The notes under the pieces: generated by a model | Told to the model about the DNA's origin: nothing | What the model saw: the letters and a program-made list of their open reading frames with translations, nothing else | Database searches by the model: none | Position numbers and translations under genes: made by a program | Assembly (NCBI GenBank): GCA_040902105.1 | Contig: JBBDXW010000067.1 | Coordinates: 1 to 14,814 of the forward strand | DNA length: 14,814 bases | Reading direction: 5' to 3' | DNA from: IDS-8 sp040902105 | GTDB lineage: Bacteria; Pseudomonadota; Gammaproteobacteria; Steroidobacterales; Woeseiaceae | Part shown: positions 1-7,144 of the stretch, piece after piece | Position numbering within the stretch: position 1 is the first letter of the stretch | Layout: each line of letters opens with the position of its first letter

Positions 1-190
1 ACCGCCTCCGTCGTTGGGGCGTTACTCAAAGGCTGAGGTCGGTCCGCGCGCTTCCTTTGATCGAGACCCGTGAGGGTCCTGGATCAAGCTTGAGGCTGCA
101 TTTTACCGGGCCGAGGAACGCGACACAAAACAAGTTCACGGGTTTGGAATCTTGCGTAACGCATTGCAGCAAAAGAAATTGCTATTTTCC
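1..190. other. Non-coding left edge with a structured hairpin
   Basis: I find no supportable gene here. One forward frame is open from the window edge to a TGA at 34-36, so the last dozen codons of an upstream gene could be present, but nothing identifies it. The main structure is an interrupted inverted repeat at 57-87, described separately, followed by the 10-base palindrome TCAAGCTTGA at 84-93. The rest, up to the promoter-like boxes near 191-229, is more AT-rich than the coding sequence around it, which fits a leader or promoter region. Confidence 0.4.
57..87. other. Stem-loop with GTGA tetraloop
   Basis: TTGATC at 57-62 pairs with GATCAA at 82-87. Inside it GACCC at 65-69 pairs with GGGTC at 74-78, closing on a GTGA loop at 70-73 of the GNRA type. 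A small internal loop of 2 and 3 bases separates the two helices. There is no T run directly after it, so it is not a textbook intrinsic terminator. It could end an upstream transcript or be part of a structured leader. The pairing is seen in the sequence; the role is unknown. Confidence 0.45.
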
Positions 191-229
191 TATAATGCAT
201 TGACAACATTATCTAATTGCCAATACCAT
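191..229 (+). promoter_or_regulatory. Promoter candidates upstream of the transglycosylase
   Basis: Two sigma70-like signals overlap. TTGACA at 200-205 is a perfect -35 box and is followed after 18 bases by TACCAT at 224-229, matching four of six -10 positions. This would start transcription near 236, leaving a leader of about 40 bases before the ATG at 277. Separately, TATAAT at 191-196 is a perfect -10 box, but no good -35 box lies at the right distance upstream. Either could drive the gene. Confidence 0.5.
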
Positions 230-265
230 GCGGCGCATTGCATCGCAGCATTAGTACCGGTGCGT

Positions 266-270
266 GGAGG
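266..270 (+). promoter_or_regulatory. Ribosome binding site fixing the transglycosylase start
   Basis: GGAGG sits six bases before the ATG at 277. It decides in favour of that start over the in-frame TTG at 217, which would also overlap the proposed -10 element. Confidence 0.8.
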
Positions 271-276
271 TGGACG

Positions 277-924
277 ATGCCTGCATTCGACAATCTGAAC
301 CGCCTGTTCTGCGTGGCGCGCGGCACCCTGGCCCTGGTCGGTCTGGCTGTGGTTTTAGCGGTGTCGCTGCCGCTGCCGCGCGAGGCGCTGATGCGACAGG
401 CCGGCGCGATGTCGAGCGCCGTACCCATCCTTGCCGTGGCCGCCGAGTCGGCGCAGGAGCGCGAGCAGCGTGCCGTGGCCGAACTCATCGCCCGGCGCTA
501 CCGCGTGGCCGATGCGGCGAGCACGGCTTTCGTGTCGAGCGCGTATCGCGTGGGACGCGAGTTCGCCCTCGACCCGCTGCTGATCCTCGCGGTGATGGCG
601 ATCGAATCGCGCTACAACCCGGTGGCCGAAAGTTCCATGGGTGCGCAGGGATTGATGCAGGTCATTCCCAGGTTCCACCAGGACAAGCTGCTGGAGCACG
701 GCGGCGAGTACGCGCTGCTCGACCCCGAGGTGAACATCCAGGTCGGCGCGCAGATCCTGCGCGAGTACATGCGGCGCTCCGGTGCCACTGAAACGGCGCT
801 GCAGATGTACAACGGCGCCCTGGATGAACCCACCGCCCGGTACGCGGGCAAGGTGATGGCGGAAAAGGCGCTCCTGATCCGGGAGGTTTCTCCAATGTCG
901 TCGCCCGGTGACAGTGTTCAATGA
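277..924 (+). CDS. Membrane-anchored or secreted lytic transglycosylase (SLT domain)
   Basis: This 215-residue protein should cleave the MurNAc-GlcNAc bond of peptidoglycan in the periplasm. A hydrophobic segment at about residues 14-33 acts as signal peptide or anchor. The SLT (goose-lysozyme-like) domain spans about 85-200. It has the catalytic glutamate E110 in AIESRYNP, the GAQGLMQVIP block at 122-131, the N..VGAQIL segment at 153-161 and the MYNG block at 177-180. The length fits the small single-domain members of the family. The start is set by GGAGG at 266-270. It stands about 90 bases before the serine hydrolase on the same strand. A role in opening the wall for the nearby polysaccharide export machine, or in general wall turnover, is inferred from position only. 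The family assignment is strong; substrate details are not visible. Confidence 0.88.
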   Translation: MPAFDNLNRLFCVARGTLALVGLAVVLAVSLPLPREALMRQAGAMSSAVPILAVAAESAQEREQRAVAELIARRYRVADAASTAFVSSAYRVGREFALDPLLILAVMAIESRYNPVAESSMGAQGLMQVIPRFHQDKLLEHGGEYALLDPEVNIQVGAQILREYMRRSGATETALQMYNGALDEPTARYAGKVMAEKALLIREVSPMSSPGDSVQ

Positions 925-1015
925 GCGGGGTCGATCCTGCCATGGCCCTATTGCAGCGCTTGCCGATTGTTCACTAGCGCACAGACCTCACGCGGGCAAG
1001 CGCCGAAGCTGTGGC

Positions 1016-2167
1016 GTGAAAACCGCTCCCACTATCGTCAACGACCGGACTCCGGCCGATCAAACAAGCAAGTTCGAGCGCCATGGCAGATGTCTGGCGT
1101 GGTCCTTGGCATCGCTGCTGGGCGCCTTTGCGGCTGGATGCGGAGTCGGCGGCACATCGGCTGTGTCGTGTCCGGCGCCAACTCAGTTCGAAGCGCAGAT
1201 GGATAGCGTGCTGTCCCAGGCCGAGTCGGAGGTGGACTTTTCCTTCGCGGTGGAAAGACAGGATGGGCGCAGGTACATCTTCAACCGGGGAGGCTCCACC
1301 CTCCAGACTACCTATGAATCCAAGTCTGCCTCGAAGCTGGTCTCGGCAGTGATCGTCCTGCGGCTGGTGGAGCAGGGCCACTTGGCCCTGTCAGACCGGC
1401 CGCAGGCCTACATTGGTTCCTGGCCGATTGGCCCAAGCGATCCATTGTTCGGCATGACCCTGGCGCAACTGCTGAGTTTGACCTCCGGTTTGACGATCGA
1501 CCCGCCTTGTCTTGACGCCGGAAATTCCGGTTTCGAGGCCTGTGTCATCCGCATCGCGGAGGACAACGACGCCAACAACGGCAAGGCGCCGGGACAGGAG
1601 TTTTTTTACGCCAGCTCACACCTGCAGGTAGCGGGTCTCATGGCCGTCGGGGCGCGCAATGTCGAGGGCTGGCAAGACATTTTCTCGGAATTCAAGTCAC
1701 AAACCGGGCTCTTTCCGGCATCGAGCTATGACTCCCCGTCTTCATCCAATCCCGCCCTTGCCGGCGGCATGCATTTCACTGGTCAGGATTACATGGACTT
1801 TCTCAAGGCGCTCAAGGGTGGTTCGCTGTTGAATATCGCCTCCAGCCAGCTCTTGACGGACCATACGGCATCCGTCCCCATTGCTTTCTCGCCGATGTTT
1901 TCCGGTATCGGGGGCGGGCCGGGCCTTCGAGAAGACTGGCACTACGGATTCGGTCTTTGGCACGAATGCCGGAGCCCGACGTTCAACTGCGTGGCTGGAA
2001 CCAGAGTATCCAGCCCGGGCGCGCGCGGGACCTACCCGTTCTGGGATCGAAGCAAGGGTTATACGGGAATCGTCGTCCTGGACGGAGTGTTCGGTACTGA
2101 CCTGCTCACCGGCATCAATATCGAGCGATCGGTTCGATCCACCGTCGAACAGTGGGCAGCGTGCTAA
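1016..2167 (+). CDS. Beta-lactamase-family serine hydrolase, probable lipoprotein
   Basis: This is a class C beta-lactamase/penicillin-binding-like hydrolase of 383 residues. The proposed nucleophile motif S104-A-S-K107 (SxxK) follows YESK, and the second motif is the tyrosine of FFYASSH at Y198. Near the end, VSSPGARG and TYPFWDR (about 331-345) stand where these families carry the third active-site element. A hydrophobic stretch ending AFAAGC puts a lipobox cysteine at residue 42, so it is probably membrane-anchored. An open frame extends up to a GTG at 908, but that overlaps the transglycosylase and would bury the signal, so the GTG at 1016 was chosen; its ribosome binding site is weak and the n-region is long, so the start is uncertain. 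Real substrates could be beta-lactams, peptidoglycan peptides or esters. It is convergent with the diguanylate cyclase gene, with 41 bases between them. Confidence 0.8.
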   Translation: MKTAPTIVNDRTPADQTSKFERHGRCLAWSLASLLGAFAAGCGVGGTSAVSCPAPTQFEAQMDSVLSQAESEVDFSFAVERQDGRRYIFNRGGSTLQTTYESKSASKLVSAVIVLRLVEQGHLALSDRPQAYIGSWPIGPSDPLFGMTLAQLLSLTSGLTIDPPCLDAGNSGFEACVIRIAEDNDANNGKAPGQEFFYASSHLQVAGLMAVGARNVEGWQDIFSEFKSQTGLFPASSYDSPSSSNPALAGGMHFTGQDYMDFLKALKGGSLLNIASSQLLTDHTASVPIAFSPMFSGIGGGPGLREDWHYGFGLWHECRSPTFNCVAGTRVSSPGARGTYPFWDRSKGYTGIVVLDGVFGTDLLTGINIERSVRSTVEQWAAC

Positions 2168-2208
2168 ATCTGCTGCCACGCCAGACTGCTCGAACCTGAA
2201 GGACCCGG

Positions 2209-3336
2209 TCAAGCAGGCGGGGTTTCTGCAGCTCCGGTTACAGCAGGGCCCGCCGCGACGACCTGATTGCGCCCGGCGTGTTTCGCACGATACAGGGCTT
2301 GATCGGCGCGTCGCAGCAAGGAGTCGCGTTCCTCGCCATTCTGCAGTTCAGCAACGCCGATACTGACGGTGATGGGCTCCTTCAATGTGCCGAAGGTGTG
2401 CTCCACCACGGCAGCCCTGAGGCGTTCTGCAGTGGCCTGCGCCGCGCGGATTTCCGTGTGCGGCATCAGCACCACGAATTCCTCTCCGCCGATCCTGGCT
2501 GCGCTATCGGTCGGACGTATTTGCAGGTGAAGCAATTCGCCGAACTTTGCGAGCACCTCATCGCCGAAGGCATGGCCGCAACTATCGTTGATCTTCTTGA
2601 AATGATCGATGTCGGCCATCAGGAGGCACAAGCCGCCGCCATGGCGTCGCAGGCGATTGATCTCCACGGAGAAGACTTCGTCCAGCTTGCGCCGGTTGCC
2701 AAGTCCGGTGAGGACATCGTGCTTGGCCAGGTGTTCGGCGCGCCGCTTGTCCATCCGTGTTCGCTGCAGAAGCGTGTCGTCCATTTTCAACGCGCAGCGC
2801 ATCTCCAGGCGCAACTCGATCTGTTGCATGACCAGCGCGGCCAGGTCCTGGAGAACGGCGAGGTGCGATGCGCTGATCTGGCGAGGTTGCCGGTCGATGA
2901 CCGCCAGCGCGCCCAGGTTATAGCCGTCGTTCGTCATCAACGGCGCGGCGGCATAGAAACGCAGGTTGAACCCGCCGGTGACCAGGGGATTGGAACGGGT
3001 GCGCGCATCGAGCCTCGCGTCGTTTACGCTCCAGGGCGTTGAGTGAAGGAAGACCGAGGAACCCGCCCCCGCTTCGCGAGGAACCTCGTGTATTTCGAGG
3101 CCATGGCGAGACATGAACCAGACCCGGTCGGATTCGACGATGCTGATGAGCACGACCGGTACCTGCAAAAGTCGCGCCACCAGGGCGGTAATGCGATCGA
3201 AGGTTTCATCCGCTGGTGCGTCGAGGAGTTCATAGCGCCGGACCGCTCGCAGACGATCGAATTCCTCGCGCTGGATGATGTTGCCGGGGCGCTGGCCGCC
3301 CGTAGCGTACTCAGTGTCGACCAAAGATACTGGCAT
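2209..3336 (-). CDS. GAF-GGDEF diguanylate cyclase
   Basis: The protein makes cyclic di-GMP from two GTP. Counting from the ATG at 3336 (375 residues), a GAF sensor domain covers about 43-178 and a GGDEF domain about 205-365. The cyclase signature is present as GGEEF at 283-287, an accepted active variant. The metal-binding region reads MADIDHFKKIND (240-251). RPTD at 274-277 lies exactly five residues before GGEEF, so the inhibitory I-site is intact and product feedback is expected. There is no transmembrane segment, so it is a cytosolic sensor; the GAF ligand is unknown. A TTG at 3402 would add 22 residues but has no better support. It is divergent from the kinase gene at 3549 and convergent with the serine hydrolase. 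Proximity suggests, without proving, that its c-di-GMP affects the EPS locus. Confidence 0.9.
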   Translation of the reverse strand: MPVSLVDTEYATGGQRPGNIIQREEFDRLRAVRRYELLDAPADETFDRITALVARLLQVPVVLISIVESDRVWFMSRHGLEIHEVPREAGAGSSVFLHSTPWSVNDARLDARTRSNPLVTGGFNLRFYAAAPLMTNDGYNLGALAVIDRQPRQISASHLAVLQDLAALVMQQIELRLEMRCALKMDDTLLQRTRMDKRRAEHLAKHDVLTGLGNRRKLDEVFSVEINRLRRHGGGLCLLMADIDHFKKINDSCGHAFGDEVLAKFGELLHLQIRPTDSAARIGGEEFVVLMPHTEIRAAQATAERLRAAVVEHTFGTLKEPITVSIGVAELQNGEERDSLLRRADQALYRAKHAGRNQVVAAGPAVTGAAETPPA

Positions 3337-3548
3337 GTAGGTAAACCCCGGAGTTGCCGGCTTGCGCAGGGCGGCCGCCGGTACACGATATACGGGAATC
3401 AATTCCGCAAGTCGGGGGGGTGGAGGTCCGATCGGCTCATGCCGATTGCGCTGTTCGACGGCTTGCCGGGTCGCGTGCCGTGGGCACTATGGACGCAGAC
3501 AGGGCGCGGAAAGCTTTGGGAGCGACCAAACCGAAAGCGGGATCTCGA

Positions 3549-4679
3549 ATGGACGATTGGAAGGCGGACGTACTCCTCGTCGATGACGATCCCAAGAATC
3601 TGCTGGCTCTGCAAGCGCTGCTCGAACCGCTGGGACAGAACCTGCTCAGCGTGCAATCCGGGGAAGACGCATTGCGTCTGGTGCTCGATCACAATCCCGC
3701 GGTGATCGTTCTCGACGTGCGCATGCCGGGAATGGACGGCTTTGAAACCGCGCGGCTGATCCGGGGCCGCGAGCGGTCTAAACACATCCCGATCATCTTT
3801 CTCACCGGCGTGTCCAGGGAAATGGAATCGGCATTTCGCGGCTACGAAGCCGGGGCGGTTGACTATCTGATCAAGCCCGTAGTGCCGGAGGTGCTGCGCT
3901 CGAAGGTGTCCGTGTTTGTCGAGCTTCACAGAAAGAATACGGCGCTCGCCAATGAGATCACCGAGAGGAAAAGCGCGGAACAGCGGTTGCGGGAGTCGGA
4001 GGTGCAATTGCGCGCGCTTGCGGCGCGCCTGATTTCCATCCGCGAGGAGGAGCGAACCCGGATCGCGCGCGAAATACACGATGAACTGGGGCAGGTCCTG
4101 ACCGGCCTGAAGATGGACGTAATGTGGCTGATCAAGCACTTTTCCAAAGACCAGAAACCGCTCCTGGAGAAGGCCGAGATCATGCGCCAACTGATCGACT
4201 CCACGATGCAGGTCGTTCGCAGGATTGCAACCGGCATGAGGCCGCAGATTCTCGACGACATGGGCCTGGTGGCGGCGATAGGATGGCAGGCGAGGGAATT
4301 CCAGAAGCGGTTGGGAATACGTTGCCGGATCGAGCTGCCGGCACAGGGCCCCGATCTTGGAAGCGCGCTTTCGACGGCGGTGTTCCGGATCTTCCAGGAG
4401 ATTCTGACAAACATTGCGCGCCACGCCAAGGCCAGCAGCGTCAGCGTGCAACTGGATATCTCCAAAGTACGCCTCACCCTCGCGGTTGCGGATGACGGTG
4501 CCGGAATAGCCGACAGCGCAGTGCGCGCCCGGGAGTCGCTCGGGCTGGCTGGAATGCAGGAGCGGGCACACCTCTTCGGTGGCGCGGTAAGCATCCGCGG
4601 AATTCCGGGCCGAGGCACGACGGTGTCCGTTTCCATACCGGTGTCGCAACCGCGGGATCGTGCAGGGCTTGCCTTGTAA
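3549..4679 (+). CDS. Receiver-histidine kinase (REC-HisKA_3-HATPase)
   Basis: This 376-residue cytosolic protein combines an N-terminal receiver with a NarX/DegS-type kinase core. The receiver (about 7-125) has the acidic pair in VDDDP, phosphoacceptor D56 in VLDVRMPGMDG, T86 and K109 of LIKP, so it looks functional. A coiled linker (about 126-165) leads to the HisKA_3 dimerisation domain with H177 in REIHDELGQ. The HATPase domain has N288 in ILTNIARHA, the VADDGAGI box at 313-320 and LGLAGMQERA at 331-340. There is no membrane or ligand domain, so input probably comes through phosphorylation of its own receiver by another kinase. HisKA_3 kinases usually pair with NarL-type regulators, and none with a receiver is in the window. 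An in-frame ATG at 3489 is an alternative start; 3549 was chosen because the receiver begins just after it. Confidence 0.88.
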   Translation: MDDWKADVLLVDDDPKNLLALQALLEPLGQNLLSVQSGEDALRLVLDHNPAVIVLDVRMPGMDGFETARLIRGRERSKHIPIIFLTGVSREMESAFRGYEAGAVDYLIKPVVPEVLRSKVSVFVELHRKNTALANEITERKSAEQRLRESEVQLRALAARLISIREEERTRIAREIHDELGQVLTGLKMDVMWLIKHFSKDQKPLLEKAEIMRQLIDSTMQVVRRIATGMRPQILDDMGLVAAIGWQAREFQKRLGIRCRIELPAQGPDLGSALSTAVFRIFQEILTNIARHAKASSVSVQLDISKVRLTLAVADDGAGIADSAVRARESLGLAGMQERAHLFGGAVSIRGIPGRGTTVSVSIPVSQPRDRAGLAL

Positions 4680-4750
4680 TGCATGGGTAAAGCTGTGTGC
4701 GACAGCGAACAGATGAGATGCGGGCAAACACGCAATCTGCCGGCATGCGC

Positions 4751-4772
4751 ACTGCATTACCTGAAATGCAGT
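4751..4772. repeat. Perfect 8-bp inverted repeat upstream of the PhoB-like gene
   Basis: ACTGCATT at 4751-4758 and AATGCAGT at 4765-4772 are exact reverse complements separated by six bases. They lie 25 bases before the ATG at 4798, in the only non-coding gap between the kinase and the regulator. There is no T run after it, so a dyad operator for a dimeric regulator, or an mRNA hairpin in the leader, is more likely than a terminator. The binding protein is unknown. Confidence 0.45.
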
Positions 4773-4797
4773 ACGTCCCCAACAACGGGTGAGGCAC

Positions 4798-5505
4798 ATG
4801 GAAGGCGCGGTCCTGGTAGTCGACGACGAAGAACCGGCCCGGCAGTTACTTGCCGGCAATCTCGAACATGCCGGATACACGGTTCATTGCGCAGGCGACG
4901 TCGCTCAGGCCGAGGCACTGATGCGCCGGATCCGGCCCGATCTGGTCGTGCTCAACTGGATTCTGCCGGGAATTCCCGGGCTTCCGTTCGCACGGCGGCT
5001 GCGCAGCGACCGGCGCACCAAAGACATCTCGATCGTGCTGATCAGCGACCGGGCGGAAGAACAGGACAAGGTCGCCGCGCTGGAGGGAGGGGCGGATGAC
5101 TACCTCACCAAGCCGTATTCCGGCCGCGAGCTGCTCGCGCGCATCAAGGCGGTCATGCGCCGGCGCACGCCACAACTTTCCGATGACGTGATCGAGATCG
5201 CGGGACTGCAACTGGACCCCGCAGCACGCCGCATCAGTTCCGGGGATTGTGAAATCGAGTTATGGACCACCGAATTCCGCTTGCTGCATTTCTTCATGAC
5301 ACATCCCGGTCGGATTTTCAGCCGTGCCAGGCTTCTCGACGAAGTCTGGGGCCACGATTCATATGTCGAAGAGCGCACCGTGGATGTCCACATTCGAAGG
5401 CTCCGCCAGGGACTGGCGCCGTCCGGCCAGGACGCCCAGATCGAGACAGTGCGCGGACTCGGCTACCGGATCCGGGCCGAGCGGGTCTTAGGGGCCGGTT
5501 CCTGA
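4798..5505 (+). CDS. PhoB-like OmpR-family regulator with degenerate receiver
   Basis: The 235-residue protein aligns along its whole length with E. coli PhoB, from memory of that sequence, with the same residue numbering in the receiver. The acidic pair D9/D10, Y102 and K105 (YLTKP) are kept. However, the phosphorylated aspartate D53 is asparagine (VLNWILPG, codon AAC), and the conserved threonine at 83 is serine. The winged-helix DNA-binding domain (about 130-228) is intact, with TEFRLLHFF, the recognition-helix region ERTVDVHIRRLR and the TVRGLGYR wing. It is therefore a transcription factor probably working without aspartyl phosphorylation. No PhoR-type kinase adjoins it; the kinase upstream is of another class. 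ATG 4798 was chosen because it gives the PhoB-like N-terminus; a GTG at 4789 would add three residues. It is convergent with the sugar transferase gene. Confidence 0.88.
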   Translation: MEGAVLVVDDEEPARQLLAGNLEHAGYTVHCAGDVAQAEALMRRIRPDLVVLNWILPGIPGLPFARRLRSDRRTKDISIVLISDRAEEQDKVAALEGGADDYLTKPYSGRELLARIKAVMRRRTPQLSDDVIEIAGLQLDPAARRISSGDCEIELWTTEFRLLHFFMTHPGRIFSRARLLDEVWGHDSYVEERTVDVHIRRLRQGLAPSGQDAQIETVRGLGYRIRAERVLGAGS

Positions 5506-5516
5506 GTCATCGCTGT

Positions 5517-5530
5517 GCACGACGCCGTGC
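5517..5530. terminator. Weak hairpin between convergent genes
   Basis: GCACG at 5517-5521 and CGTGC at 5526-5530 form a 5-bp stem with an ACGC loop, in the 32-base gap between two genes that end facing each other. There is no T run on either side. A bidirectional terminator is plausible by position only. Confidence 0.2.
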
Positions 5531-5537
5531 GGGCTGT

Positions 5538-6935
5538 TCAATAGGCATTGTGTTTTTTCAGCACGACGACGATGGTCATGAGCACGATCTTCAAATCGAG
5601 CAGCAGCGACCAGTTGCGCAGATAGGCGAGGTCGCACTCGATCCGGGCGCTCATTTTTTCCAGCGTATCGGTCTCCCCGCGCAGGCCGTTGACCTGCGCC
5701 AGACCCGTGATGCCGGGGCGGACCTTGTGCCGGATCATGTAGCTGCGGATGAGCTTGCGGTACATCTCGTTGTGGACGATGGCGTGGGGCCGTGGTCCGA
5801 CCACGCTCATGCGGCCCTGCAGAACATTGATGAATTGCGGCAACTCGTCGAGCGAATACTCTCGCAGGAAGGCGCCCAGCGGGGTGACCCGCAGATCGCC
5901 CCGTTGGGCCTGGGTGACTACGTTTCCGTCCTCGAGGGTGGTCATGGACCGGAATTTGTAGACAACGATTTCCCTGCCGTCCAGTCCGTAGCGGTGCTGT
6001 TTGAACAGCACTGCTCCCGGCGAGCTCAGCTTCACCGCGATCGAGATTGCCAGCATCAGCGGCGAAATCAGAACCAGTATCATCGACGCAAGAACAATAT
6101 CGCTGGCGCGCTTGATCAGTCCGTCGACTCCGTAGAACGGCGATTCGCACACGGCAAGAACCGGGAGCCCTCCTATCGTCTCCACGCGTGCCTGGATCAG
6201 GTCGTACAGGGAGATGTCCGGTGCGAAATAGACGGATGCCGTGGTGTCGTGCAGGCCGTCCAGCAGCGCGCGCACGCGCGGCTGCGATGTCATGGGCAGC
6301 GTGATGTAGATCATGTCGATGTGATGCTTCTTGACGTACTCCGCCAGACGGCTCAGGTCTCCGAGATATTCCCCCTGCTCGAGATCCCCGTCCCGGGGCC
6401 TGCCGCGGTCGTCAAAGTAGCCCGCAAAGCGGATGCCGAGGAATGGACGGGCGCGAAGACGCGCGCCGAGGTCGCGGCCGAGCCCATTCGCGCCGGCGAT
6501 TACGGCAGTCCTTTGCAGACCTTCCGCAGCCAGCAACCACGGCAGGAACAGTGGAACCAGGCGGTGCGCCGCGAACAGGGCCAGCGGTGTCACGATGACC
6601 CATGCAAGAATTGCGCGCGGATCGAAATTCCTGAGCGTTCCCGACGCCCAGCCAAGCAACAGCAAAAGCGCGAGAATCGCCAGCCATTCAGTGACGATGC
6701 CCCGGATCAGATCACCTGCGCTCGCAGTGGCCCGCGCGAGATTGCCCGGAAAGGTCATCGAGAACACGAGCAGGGCGAGTATCAGATAGGCCCCGCCGAA
6801 ACGTCCGTCGAACCATAGGGCGCAGGCCATGAGGGAGCCGACAGCCACCGCCGGATCGACTGCGGCGCGCAGCAGGACCGCAGTGCTGGGCTGGCTGGGG
6901 AGCAGACGTGGCTGGCTGTTCAGGAACTGGAGCAC
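5538..6935 (-). CDS. Undecaprenyl-phosphate sugar-1-phosphate transferase (priming enzyme)
   Basis: The enzyme transfers a hexose-1-phosphate, probably glucose, from UDP-sugar to undecaprenyl phosphate in the inner membrane, starting each EPS repeat unit. The 465 residues give the usual WcaJ/EpsB-type layout: about four N-terminal membrane helices (25-126), a CoA-binding-like cytosolic domain (140-260, with VIAGANGLGRDL), a fifth membrane segment (281-301) and the catalytic bacterial-transferase domain to the end. Signature blocks are KFRSM (327-331), SLDELPQFINVL (361-372), MSVVGPRP (376-383), VRPGITGLAQVNG (405-417) and a C-terminal NAY. The start is the GTG at 6935; an in-frame TGA lies 18 bases upstream, so it cannot be much earlier, and no clear ribosome binding site is seen. 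It is divergent from epsA. Sugar specificity (glucose or galactose) cannot be read from the sequence. Confidence 0.92.
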   Translation of the reverse strand: MLQFLNSQPRLLPSQPSTAVLLRAAVDPAVAVGSLMACALWFDGRFGGAYLILALLVFSMTFPGNLARATASAGDLIRGIVTEWLAILALLLLLGWASGTLRNFDPRAILAWVIVTPLALFAAHRLVPLFLPWLLAAEGLQRTAVIAGANGLGRDLGARLRARPFLGIRFAGYFDDRGRPRDGDLEQGEYLGDLSRLAEYVKKHHIDMIYITLPMTSQPRVRALLDGLHDTTASVYFAPDISLYDLIQARVETIGGLPVLAVCESPFYGVDGLIKRASDIVLASMILVLISPLMLAISIAVKLSSPGAVLFKQHRYGLDGREIVVYKFRSMTTLEDGNVVTQAQRGDLRVTPLGAFLREYSLDELPQFINVLQGRMSVVGPRPHAIVHNEMYRKLIRSYMIRHKVRPGITGLAQVNGLRGETDTLEKMSARIECDLAYLRNWSLLLDLKIVLMTIVVVLKKHNAY

Positions 6936-7144
6936 GATCGAGAAAGTAGTTCAGGCGCGATGCAGCGATGACGTGGCCGCAGGCCCGTTGCGATAGCCCC
7001 ATCGGACTACCGTGAACCCTCGATTCAGCTGCGTGCGATAGCGTACATACCGCGCCCCCCCCGTCAAGCTACTCTGGGTTCCGGCCGGGCCCCACAGGTG
7101 GAAATGGCGGGTTCGGTTAATGACTTGAACTGGAAAGAATTGCC
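6936..7144. promoter_or_regulatory. Divergent control region between priming transferase and epsA
   Basis: This 209-base gap must hold promoters for both directions unless transcription enters from outside. No convincing sigma70 box pair was found on either strand. Visible structure: the 9-mer TGCGATAGC occurs twice in the same orientation at 6989-6997 and 7034-7042, and a run of eight C lies at 7055-7062. These are candidate regulator sites and a slippage-prone tract respectively. GGAAAG at 7132-7137 is the epsA ribosome binding site. Confidence 0.4.

Noticed and set aside
908..1015. GTG at 908 as start of the serine hydrolase
   Set aside because: It overlaps the transglycosylase end and would place about 60 residues before the hydrophobic signal segment. 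The GTG at 1016 gives a more credible, though still long, signal peptide.
3414..3420. Seven-G run between the divergent cyclase and kinase genes
   Set aside because: It is short, non-coding with the starts chosen, and ordinary for GC-rich DNA; nothing links it to a promoter.
3399..4880. A 493-codon reverse open frame opposite the kinase
   Set aside because: The opposite strand encodes a kinase with intact catalytic motifs in order. The reverse product is rich in His, Arg and Gln with no recognisable domain.
5262..6818. A 518-codon forward open frame across the sugar transferase region
   Set aside because: It is antisense to a clear priming transferase with all signature motifs and overlaps the PhoB-like gene end. 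Its translation has no domain-like pattern and is a by-product of GC-rich codon usage.
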